Assembly: GCA_003116995.1 (NCBI GenBank)
Contig: BDSL01000046.1
Coordinates: forward strand, 186,001-250,000
Reading direction: 5' to 3'
DNA from: Yamagishiella unicocca
Lineage: Eukaryota; Chlorophyta; Chlorophyceae; Chlamydomonadales; Volvocaceae
Length of the DNA stretch: 64,000 bases
Shown here piece by piece: positions 12,163 through 22,265 of the stretch. Made by a program: the position numbers and the translations under genes. How positions within the stretch are numbered: position 1 is the stretch's first letter; each line of letters opens with the position of its first letter. The notes below the pieces were generated by a model, which saw only the letters and a list, made by a program, of their open reading frames with translations, did not search any database and had not been told where the DNA came from.

Positions 12163-12213
12163 GCAACCCCCTGCCTCGCTCCGATCAAAACCCAGTTTCA
12201 ACCGATACCGACT

Positions 12214-15200
12214 TCACTCCTGCTTGTTGCCTAAGGTGCAACCTTGATACCCTTTCACAACCCGCGCAACTACATACGCCAGCGTGGCAGCGACAGCCGA
12301 AAACCCAACAGATATGCCGATCCACAGCACCTGCCGGCCCCGGTCGCCTTCTCCATGCCACCAAGAAGGCACCATGCTAAGCAGCTGTTTCCACTGCTGC
12401 GCACTCTCAGTCACTGTCGAACTTGGCGAGCCAAGCTGCGTATCTTGCAATGACGTCGTGGTGCCGTTCGGGATCATCGCCTGCAAGCGGCCGGCAGAGG
12501 GGTAGGGCGCGATTCGGTCGTACGAAGTAAACACATGCGCGTGGATGTACATTGGCCAGAGTGCATGAAGATAGTCACTGTGACATGAAGATACTCAACG
12601 AATGACTGTCAGAATTACTCGCCCGTGAGCCTCGCTAATGGCGGTACTGCACCCCTACACGGAGGTGCAAGCATGAGCTTCCGCCTAGACCGGCGCGCCG
12701 GCTTACTCGTCGCGTGCACAACCCAAAGCACACCTTCTCCCCAGCGGAAGTTACCACCCCACAGAGCAGAGCCTCCGCACGGCCTCCGCACGGCCTCCCT
12801 AACAACAAGGCGTGTACGCACTACACGCAGTCGTGCGCAGCCTGTGATGCCACAGCCCCGTCGCGACCCCGCCGTACACGTGCCCCACCTGGACGTGGAC
12901 TTGAGCCTCAGCCACGTGCACCGAGCGCTCTACCAGCTCCTGGTACCACGTCTGGGGACCGTGCGGCCGCCGGAGCAGCCCCGAAAGCCACCACGGCACC
13001 TGCCCGCCGACGCGCCCCTGGCCGGACTGAATCGACGGCGGCACGGCCTGGCCGCCGCGACTAGCTGTGCTCACGAGCTCGAACGAGACATTACGCAGCA
13101 CGAGATCCCGCACAAACTGCGCCAGGACGGGCGCTGCGGCCACCATGTCACGCACGCCGTACGGCCCCGGCCGCAGGTCCAGCTTCACGGGCAGCTGCAT
13201 CGGACCCGCAGGTGCGGGCGTCGCTGTCAGGTCTCCCGCCGGCCTCGCCACGAGCACTGCAGGAGTTTGCTCCAGCGCGGCCCTGCGGGCAGCCCCTTTG
13301 TCGATGTCGCGCGCGGTACTCGCCGGCGGTGACGACTGGGCCGGTGATGGCTCCCGCGGCTGCAGCGGCTCCAGCCTTACGCGCACATCCTGCAGCGACA
13401 CTCCCCGTATCGTGCGCTCCGGCGAGCCTGCCAGCACCACGACGCCGCCGTGCGTGTGCGCGACGATGTCTCTGAACGTGACGTTGCCGAGGCGACCAAC
13501 GCGGCTGCCTAGCCAGCGCGGCAGTGCGGTGACGTAGATGGGCTCGCCGCCCCCCCACCAGCTGCCCGAGAAACGGCGAGTCGTCACAGAGATGCGTTCG
13601 AACGTCACGTTTTGGATGGCGCCGTAGTCTCGGAGCTGGATCGCCAGTCCGCGGTTGGATTCCAGCACCTATGGGCGACAGAGGGTTTGGGGCCGTGATG
13701 GCGGCGTCCTCCAAAAGAGTGCCGGGGCTGCTGCTCCATTGCATCCTTGCTGCTGCACTCTACTTGGCTGAGACGCAGACTACAGCCAGATTTCGGCGCA
13801 GGTTGGGCCACACCAGTATTGCCTTCACAGGCAAACCGCTGGCGATGCGATGGCCCCAGAGACATGACGGCTGCTCACCGGTGGAAGCTGCTCCATTCTA
13901 CCCAGCCCCACATAACCCTAAAGCGCACGAACCCTAGAGTATACGAACCCTGGTACGACATGTACAACTGGGTGCGTTCAGGGCAAGTGGGTGCAGGGCG
14001 CCACTGGCCGCACCCGAAGATCCCGAAAGGTGATGTTGTACATGTCCGCCCGGCTTTCGCTGCCCAGCTTGACCGCTGCCGACCGTGACTGCAGGGTGCA
14101 GTTGCTGACTAGCACATGTCGGGTGGCGTGCTGCCCGCCGCTGGTAGTCTTGATGCACACCGCGTCGTCGGCGGTAGCGATGTTCGAGTCCAGCAGCGTG
14201 ACGCGGCTCGAGCCGTCGATGTCGATGCCTGTCAGCAGGGGCACAGTGCGGTGGGGGCGGGCGGGGGAGGGGGAACGCCATGGCAACGGGATGACCGGTC
14301 AGATGCTGCCACACGGCCTAATGCAAACCTGCCAGTTGTCAAGGTGTGGGACCTGGTTGGCTCCCGTGCAGTCGTATCCACACCTTCAAACACTGGTTCT
14401 ACCTACAAAGGTATAGAGCCCACTGTAACGAATCCGACAACGTCCCACCTCCACTTGGACACACGGCTATGGGAAACATGGAATACAACTCGCCCTAACG
14501 ATGGACCCCGTTGCGTGAGTCCCGTCGTGCTGTAACCGCCCTCCTGAGGGCGCTATGTGGTAGCTCCCCCGGATGCCGTACCGTCGTTGTTGGGGAAGTC
14601 CACGGCGCCCGTGACTGTGACGCCGCGCACGGTGACGTCCTCGCTGTCGCGGATGTGCAGCGTCCAGAAGGCGGCGTCCCGAATCACAACCCCTGTAATC
14701 TGGACGCCGCTGCTCTCGCGCACGCCCACCAGACGGGGTCTGCATTGCTTGCTGGAGCGGCAGGAATCGTCTCGCCAGTTGATGATGGTAGGCGGGGACG
14801 TACTGTCGTGGGAGGAACGCAAACCAGGGCGGCAGGCATGCCGGACAGTCACCGTCAGCGACTGAGGGTCTGGACCGGCTCCTGGAGTAGGACCGCCGGA
14901 TATGGGCACTATAAGTCAAATGAGCGCTTGCGAAGGTGGCCGCTTGGAGGGGCGGCTAGAGGGGCTGTATGTAGGGCAGCTGGATGAGCGGATGCGCTGG
15001 CTACACGCAGCAGCTCTGATTAAGACCACATGCTAGTAATGCCCAGGTTTACATACAACTTCCTCCTGTGTCATCCCGGGTGGTACCCATTTGATGCGCC
15101 AAATCAAATATAACAAATGATTATTGGCACTTGGAAGGGCTCACCACAGTTTTGTTGAGCACTTCCATCCCGGCCCCGAGGAGCTGGAGATGTAAACCTA

Positions 15201-16200
15201 CCGCTGTGCACCGTAGCGTGCTTTGTGATACACCCTTGCTGGACAAAACAACCGCCACTTGCGCACCGGCCGAGTCAAATACTTTTATGGTACTACATCG
15301 TCACCAGTACGGCCCACGACAGGCCAACTGTGGGGGGAGGAGGGGACATTCAGCAGCTCTAGTGGACCGCGACGGCCTGGGCTTTATTGTTCCTTTTGAT
15401 GCCGTCTGCCCTTTCGCGCGAAGCTCCCCACCTGTTATCAGTGAAGGCGCGCGCGGGCCCCTGGATGACACCTTCGCCCGTTAGGCTGCACCCAAAGCAA
15501 TGATAGAAGTGGAGCAAGTACCAGCTGTCCTGGTGGGGGCCGTAGTCGGGCCTCTGCGGGGTGTCCGGAACAGGGAGGACGGGACTGGCGTCTGTGCCGC
15601 GAGGGAGGCGTCCGCAGCACCCACAGCGTCAAAACGCGCCGCCCGGTAAAGGGCCACTGCCCCGAGGCTGTGCTGGTCTCGTTTGCTGGATGGCTTCAAG
15701 AGCTGGCGACTTGATAACCGCGAAGCCAGTGTGGCGAGAAGGCGCAAAGCCCTAGTCGGAAGAACGCTTTCCCCCGTCCGAAACCCACGCATCGCCACGT
15801 ATTATGCGACCTGTCATGCAGTAGCGGTCTAGTACTTTCCTTAACAGCAGTCCCGATGCAAAACACACCATGCTCGCTCCCCCTCTCTGCGCCCTACCTC
15901 CGCACTCGCCAGTAACTGCGTCCCGGCAGGCAACTCTAGCTGCACCCCCGAGCCTGTGATTGTAATTTCGCCAAGACGATACGCCTTCCCAGCGTCAAAA
16001 ACCACACGGCCTCCTCCAGAGCTGCACGCTGCTATCGCTTTAGAAACGGCAACTGAGTCTAGGGTAAACCCGTCGCCTGCCGCGCCGAAGTCAGATGGCT
16101 TGCATACGCGTTGCAGGACTGGTGCCACATCTAAGGAGAAACCGTGTTGGACCAGGGTCATGCAGAGGCTTAATAGAAGCCATTCCCGCCGCGTGGACAT
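12214..16200 (-). CDS. GH28-like pectin-lyase-fold protein, secreted, C-terminal membrane anchor
   Basis: Six exons: 16200-15898, 15553-15432, 14739-14582, 14228-14014, 13668-12889 and 12480-12214, with all phases consistent; about 614 residues. An N-terminal signal peptide (WLLLSLCMTLVQHG) precedes a right-handed beta-helix region. GH28 landmarks seen are SDFGAAGDG, LTGEGVIQG, RPRLVGVRESSGV, the FPNNDGIDIDG block, ADDAVCIKT with the paired acidic residues (215-216), GSES, and WWGGGEPIYVTALPR. The canonical polygalacturonase GHG and RIK motifs are replaced by SRSAAVKLGSE and GLAIQLRDYG. The final exon encodes one hydrophobic helix (about residues 577-599), so the protein is probably a type I membrane protein. 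Inference: cell-wall or extracellular-matrix polysaccharide enzyme; substrate unknown. Confidence 0.85.
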
Positions 16201-16675
16201 CCCGCCTCACCAAACTGCTACTACATGCCTACTGGGTTTGGGGGTGGGGGATTGAGTTCAGGAGTATTTGGGTTGTATTGTCTTTGCCTCGATTGGATTG
16301 CGGTCTTCCATCAACCATCATCGCCCATCGACCGATTGTCCGCCCGCCAATGCACATACCTATACGTGGTCGGACAAGCACAACCTCAATAGACTTTAAC
16401 CTTCTGCTGTAATTCATAAGCTCACATGCACAGCTAACCCTCGCGGTTTGCTGCACTTGTTTGAGCAAAGAAACGTGGCCTCTTGCTCACGTTCGGATTT
16501 ATAATTGCACTTTTATCCTCCAGATTATCCTTAGCCGACATCTGAAAACCTTCGGGTTCCTGGTTGCGGCTGGGGCGTCAGCATGGCCGACGGGGGGGGC
16601 AGGTATGCGGTCCTGCCGCTGCGATCTTGGACAATGTATGCATATCAAGCTTTCTAACTCCTTCGCTTCTTCCAG
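16201..16675. promoter_or_regulatory. Putative bidirectional promoter, GH28-like / NF-YC
   Basis: A 475-bp gap between divergent start codons. It holds an ATG at 16583 followed by MADGGG and a GT donor, but that mini-exon is out of phase with the NF-YC reading frame. It is therefore better read as 5' UTR with an intron ending at 16675. Confidence 0.45.
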
Positions 16676-18227
16676 ATGCCCTACCAGACCGGCTTCCCTG
16701 GCCAGTATCAGCCTGGCTTTCCAGCGACCTACGGCATGCCGCAGCCAGGCAACCACCAAGCGGAACAGCTGAAGGCCTTCTGGCAAAGCCAATTGGTGGA
16801 GGTATCAGAAGTGCCGCCGGACCCGGCGGTATTCAAGAACCACCAGCTTCCGCTCGCGAGAATTAAGAAGGCAAGGCGGCTCTGCAGCTACTCACAATGT
16901 ATACAGGTTATGAACTATACACTGACACTGCCGAGGCTTTGCAGATCATGAAATCGGACGAGGACGTGCGTATGATAAGTGCAGAGGCGCCGGTCCTATT
17001 TGCAAAGGTGAGGCTAAGCCAGCCTGCCGACTCGTTGGTTCCAGCATGGGGAGCTGTAGCTGGAGGCGCTCCTGACGGTGTGAGGGGAAACTCCGGGGGG
17101 AGGGTGTCCGCCCCGCTTGCTGGAGCATACCCGCCGGTGGGGACGCTTCCCGCGTGGTTTGGCGTCATCCCATGCTATGCGCTGCCCCTCGGCGTGCGAC
17201 TGCAGGCGTGCGAAATGTTCATTCTAGAGCTGACATTGCGGTCATGGATGCATGCTGAGGAGAACAAGCGGCGGACGCTCCAACGGAACGATGTGGCCGC
17301 AGCGATCACGAAAACAGACATTTTCGATTTTCTGGTACGCGTATCGGGGGAGCTTTCGGCATGGTGACGCTACGCTAACGAATGGATCGTTGTGTCTCTC
17401 CTACATATCAAATGCCCGATGACCGATGCTTCTGATGCTTCCTATTGCGACCTCTCATCCACATGCGCCCCCCTGCTGGCCACCAGATTGATATCGTTCC
17501 CCGAGAGGACATTAAACCTGAGGACGGACAGGCAGCAGCGCCAGGCGCACCGCCGATGGCAGCTCCGGTAGCGGCTGCAGTGCAGGCGGCGTCCGCTGGG
17601 CCCCGACCCGCTGGCCCCGGAACCCACCCTGGACTAGGTACGCCAGCGCAAGAGCGTAGCATGTTCGTGTTTGGGTGCAACATGCCAGGGGAAAACGTCG
17701 TTACGAGCCCGGAAGGGTGTGGACTTTGATCTGTGTGAGCAAACCGCGCCGCCCCGTGTTGGTTGAGGGGATAAAATGCATCGTTTCGATTATGCTTATA
17801 CGCCCGTCCAGCTGTTTTAGTCAAGGCGAAGAAAGGCACTTATTGCCCCCTTAATCTCCCACACGCAGGCCCTGGATCGCTGTACTTTCCGTCGCCCTAC
17901 CCAATGCCGCCTGGCGGAATGGGCGGGGACCCAAACCATGCAGCGGCAGCCGCAGCCGCCGCTGCCATGATGCGGCCACCCATGCCGGGCATGGGGGTAG
18001 ACCCCGCGCTCGTGTCCCTCTACCAGCAGCAGTTGCTATCCGGGCAAGCATGGCCGCAAATACCCGGCTTGCCGCCACCGCCCATGGCGCAGGGTGCGGC
18101 GGCTGCCACGCAGCAGCAACAGCAGCAGGCAGCAGCGGCCGCGGCGGCGGGTGCTGCACAGGCGGCGGCGCAGGGGCAACAGGGAGGGGCCGAACAGGGA
18201 AGTGCACAGTCTGAGAAAAAAACGTAG
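16676..18227 (+). CDS. NF-YC: NF-YC / HAP5 CCAAT-binding histone-fold subunit
   Basis: Five exons: 16676-16870, 16945-17007, 17206-17334, 17487-17637 and 17869-18227; about 298 residues. The NF-YC core is intact and collinear: [66 protein letters not shown] and [12 protein letters not shown] pairs with NF-YB through histone folds, then recruits NF-YA to bind CCAAT boxes in the nucleus. The C-terminal exon is Pro/Met-, Gln- and Ala-rich (poly-Q and poly-A runs), as in activation regions. The first intron begins with GC rather than GT. The start is chosen at 16676 because the upstream ATG at 16583 does not phase. TGTAA at 18239-18243 follows the stop closely, with another at 18724-18728. Confidence 0.95.
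16871..16944 (+). other. Non-canonical GC-AG intron in NF-YC
   Basis: The exon ends ATT AAG AAG at 16870 and is followed by gcaagg; the acceptor is ttgcag at 16944. Removing exactly these 74 nt restores the invariant LARIKKIMKSDED of NF-YC, so the boundary is fixed by the protein. No GT donor nearby preserves the sequence. AG|GCAAG is the known consensus for GC-type donors. Confidence 0.9.
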
Positions 18228-19397
18228 GTGTAGTATAATGTAAAGTTTTGCTTGTGATGGTGTCACGAACTGAGTCTCGCGTTGCGTTTGTTTGGTTTGG
18301 AAAGAGACGTTGCGGCCTCTCAAGCGGTGAGTCAGGGCTGCGGAAGGCAACAACCCGTGCGGAGGGCACGCCCAAGCAGGAGAGGTGCGGTTGGGTTTGT
18401 GAGTAGTTATATGTACGACTCCAAGGACGTCGAGCTGCGGTCTAAAACGGAGTAGTTGTATACGACGTACAGTCTGGTATAACGCTGAAAGTGTTGGACT
18501 GCCTGTGTTTGTTGTCCCGGGCAATGCAACATAGGCATGGCCATTTGTGGTGCAGCGGTGGGATCTGAGCATTCTGAAATTTTGCATGATTCGGTTCGCC
18601 TGGGCCCGGCTTGATGTACTGGTTTGATGACATGAGGTTTCACTGCTATGACCAAAGCGCTGGTTTGCCGGTTTTCGGGTTGTTTGGCGCGGCGGCACAG
18701 CCACACATAGCCTGATTCCTGCATGTAAGGTGATTACCATGATTAGGTATCGGAGCAGCATGTGGGCATTCTATAGTTGCTCTCAGTTGCTGTGGTGGTG
18801 GCGAATGGCGGCATGGCAGAGCGTTGTGCACGCGTGTGACGACGTCAACCTCCTGCCGGTCCACGTCTTCGTGTGCTTTGGCATGCTGGAATGGCCGAAT
18901 GTGGCATCGGTGCATTGTCCAGGTATCGTCGCATTTCCTTAATTCCGAGTAATGATGTTCGTCGGGCGTCTCTATATTGTTACCATGGTCTCAGTGGATT
19001 CCCACGGGAAGAGTATGTACGGGCGGTGCTCGGGATGTGCTCGACTCATTGATGAGATGATGATACTGCTCAGGCACGACATTCCAACGGCGGTATATGT
19101 GAAGGCGTGGGTAGCCTAATTTTGCGCTGCAAGCAAGCCAGTGCACGCACATCACAGAGCACTCAGCACAGAGGGCGCAGTATGATGAGCATTAAGAAGA
19201 ATATGTCGACGCTCTAATCGGAACATACAATCAGTCTCAGTCTGTAAACACTGGGTGGGCCTCCAAAGGCATGAGCAGCTGTATAGGTTCTTTTCTGGTA
19301 GCCCGTACAATGTGGTGATGACCTTCTCCAGTCTGCAAGCAACCTTGATAATAGTATATATAAGATGTACCAGTCAGCCCTGTGATTAACTGCATGG
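18228..19397. other. Intergenic: NF-YC 3' UTR and MED10 promoter
   Basis: Only short ORFs without family resemblance occur here. TGTAA signals at 18239-18243 and 18724-18728 mark likely NF-YC 3' ends. The remainder, of moderate GC content, should hold the MED10 promoter; no defined element was recognised. Confidence 0.55.
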
Positions 19398-21264
19398 ATG
19401 GCGGACAGCAATTTTCAGCCGCAAGGGCCCCCCACAACGCAGGAAGTTGCACGCTGCCTTTCTCAAGTACTCTGGAAAGTGAGTAGTAAGGAGTTGCTCA
19501 GGCTTTGACTCTAACTCAGCCTACGAGCAGTGACCCTAAACGATGCGCAGGTTCATGAACTAGAAGCTACACTTGCGTCCTATGACGCATCGCACACAGA
19601 GGTGCTAGAACAAAGGCTGGTTCAATACGAAAGACTGCTGTCATCAGCAAGGGACATGTTGAAGCAGCGGTCCGTAGGTGCTGACGCTGCGCTGGTGGAG
19701 GAGCGCCAGCGGAACACCCTGGAGGGCCGTACAGTCCCGGAGGAGCTCGTAAGGTACTTGTGGGGGCGCATGGTCCGCGCCGCGCTCTGCGTCGGCGTCG
19801 AGGAGGGGTTCCTGGGGCCTTGCGCTGGGTTTGGTACCACCGTGACCCCACGTGACCTGCCCACGAGTTGGTTTTGCGAGGCCGAATGGTGCCTTCCACG
19901 TCCGGAACGGCGTCCTATGAGATTGTCCATCCTCTGTAACTCTAGGACGCGGCATCGCGTACGACGTACCCGCTTCAGTTGAGCGTCAAACGGAGGCTAC
20001 AAAGTGGCACTGGATGGCCTGGTCATGATGAGCCGCCTCATGGGCAATGCTGTAACCTCATAACTGTGCCTCGTTGCTTCACGGTCCCCTCCCCTTGGTC
20101 TTATTGGTGCCTCTGTGATCCTAGAGCGCTGGACTCGGGCGTCAACCCTGACGAATACTTGCGAGAAACCTTCAAGGCATGCCGACGCGACAACCAGGTG
20201 TGAAACCCTGAGAGGCAAGGGGAAACCTTTCAACCCAGCTGCGGACACGGGCGTATCCGGCAGATGTGTTTGGTACGTTGGGTCTCGAAATTGAACAGTG
20301 AAGAACCACGACAAAATGGCACTGTAAGCCAGGGGCGCGCGCTCTCTTTGACGCAGCATCGGCTCTTTGCGCTGCGCTCCTTTGTGCTCGCAATGAGCAG
20401 CAAAGGGGCCCAACCTTCTGGTAATGATGGCCTGAACTTTCAATCTGAGCTCCCTTTACGCCGCTGCTCTTGCAGATTAGCAAGGGCAAGTGCGAGGCGC
20501 TGCAGCTGCTGTTCGCAAACCTTGTGGCGGACTCGGGAGACGTCTACCCGCAGGAGACCGCGGAGTACAGGTGCGGGAGGGTGGCAGTGCCATGCCAGCT
20601 GGTGGATTCTGGATCCGGCGAATGGTGGAAGTATTGCGGCGGTTCGTGTTGTGTTTTAAAATCCCTCGGGAAACGGGACTCCGGGACAGCAACACGTCCA
20701 ATTCCATTGTGTGCGGTTAACGGCGGTTGGCATTGCACTTCAAACGTCACGGCGGCAGCTCAAGTGGGGAGGCTTGCCACGATCCGGGTGTATTTTAGCG
20801 CGCAGCTGTCTCGGGTGCTTAAGCCCCAGCTTCCATCGTTTGTTTTCTGGAGGCTTGTGCAAGCCTGGCCTGGGATGGATTTAGGGTCTACCGTACCACT
20901 CTTCTTGCCTGCCACGCGGTTCGTTTACGGCTTATTGCTAAGCCACCCCGGTGGGTACTGCCCACAGCTTCCTTTCGCGTGTCGTCACAAGCCAAGGGTT
21001 GGCGACGGCGCTGAGCAGGCAATGCCCGCTCGGCTTACCTGCTAGGCGCGCACCCGGCCACATGTACGCCGCGCCTTCGTACCACCTTGTATACGTCACA
21101 CAGCCCCTTCTCCACCTGGCGATTTGCCCGCTGGAGGGCTTTGCACCGATTCCATCCATTCCCGACCACCACCACCGACACGGGCAACCGGGTCCTCTCG
21201 CCACCCCCGCCACCACCATCCTCGCCGCGACTCAATCTTGCGCAGGCAGCTCTTGGGGCTGTAG
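19398..21264 (+). CDS. MED10: Mediator complex subunit 10 (MED10/Nut2)
   Basis: Exons 19398-19478, 19551-19753, 20125-20197 and 20476-20570 join in phase. The tail matches MED10: TVPEELVRALDSGVNPDEY, LRETFKACRRDNQ, ISKGKCEALQLLFANL and VYPQETAEYR, parallel to the family pattern VP...(D/N)P..Y...L......N....GK...F..L...L....P.....YR. An N-terminal acidic/Leu coiled-coil segment (residues about 27-75) is expected for this Mediator middle-module subunit, which bridges activators and RNA polymerase II in the nucleus. The last exon is uncertain: 21246-21264 fits the phase and would end QLLGL, giving about 156 residues (family usually about 130-180). Alternative 3' exons cannot be excluded. Confidence 0.85.
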
Positions 21265-22265
21265 CGGCGCGGGGCAGGAGCTGCTGGCGCGGAGTGCTTT
21301 TTTCCCGCCTCTAGTGCGCTTCCACACCTACCCCAGAGCCTCTCCACGTCGGACCATGATTGCGCTCCTGTCAGAACTCAACCATTTTACATGTACCCAC
21401 GAGGAGGAGTGCGTAGGCTACTGCGCCTCAACTAGCGACGCCGCCCCGCGACCATCGATACAGTTTGGCAGTGGGACAGTGCCGTTTTATCGTATTCCAC
21501 ATCTAGGCAGTCCAAAGTTACTAATTCAACAACGTATGTGTAGGCGGACCGAACCTAGGGAGCCAACCAGCCACGACCGGGTGCTGTATTAGGGTGTTTG
21601 CACTGCCGTACGTGCGACCCGTGGGTCCCCGGCCTGCTCTCTGAGCTACCATTCACGTCTCCGATACCGTGCGTCCGCCAAACCCCCACCCGCCCGCTCA
21701 TACACGGGGTCTGGGGTTGGTGGAGATGTTAATTGAGATGTTTCCTCGAGCCCCGCAGTCCATGAGGCGCTGCTCATCGGCCACCGTACTTATGTGCCCA
21801 TGTGTGGGTGGTTTGTGCAACATCGCTCGGTCGCCCGCGTGCCGTGGTCGCCCGCACCGCACCCCCAAAGCCTTCAGCACGCCAGAGCCGCCGCACTCAG
21901 CCGCCCGGCCTCCTTCCAGCCAGGACCTAACCCGTAACCTGCACCACCGCGTCACATCCTCGCTCAGCGTCGCGCGCCAAACGGATCAAACACTCCACCA
22001 CCGGACATCATGGCAGCCCAACCGCAGCTCCCTTCCCTTCGCGCAGCGGGTGTGGCTGTTTCCATCACTCTACCGCGCTGCCGGCTCTTTACGTGCAGCT
22101 CGCGTTGCTCGGTGCGCATATGGGGGAATACGTACGGTACCCCCGACGAGCTAGCTGGCCGCCACTCGGCAGCGATGCCTCTCTCAGTCCAATCTAACAC
22201 ACGCACACACACACACACGCAAGGCTACCGGTACATGGGAGGTGTCGTGGCTGGGACCAGCGACC
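21265..22265. other. Convergent 3' regions of MED10 and the VHL-like gene
   Basis: No exon was recognised. A (CA)n run lies at about 22199-22220. A minus-strand TGTAA occurs at 21387-21391, far from the VHL-like stop, so its use is doubtful. Confidence 0.45.

Larger units (their letters stand above)
11796..12213. other. Overlapping convergent 3' UTRs (CFAP300 / GH28-like)
   Basis: The two stop codons are 418 bp apart on opposite strands. The plus-strand TGTAA (12158-12162) lies beyond the minus-strand TGTAA (11891-11895), so the two transcripts should overlap antisense by roughly 270 nt if both signals are used. Confidence 0.55.

Noticed and set aside
16583..16602. MADGGG mini-exon as the NF-YC start
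   Set aside because: It leaves two bases before its donor while the next exon needs phase 0, so it would shift the frame unless the G-run is mis-sequenced.
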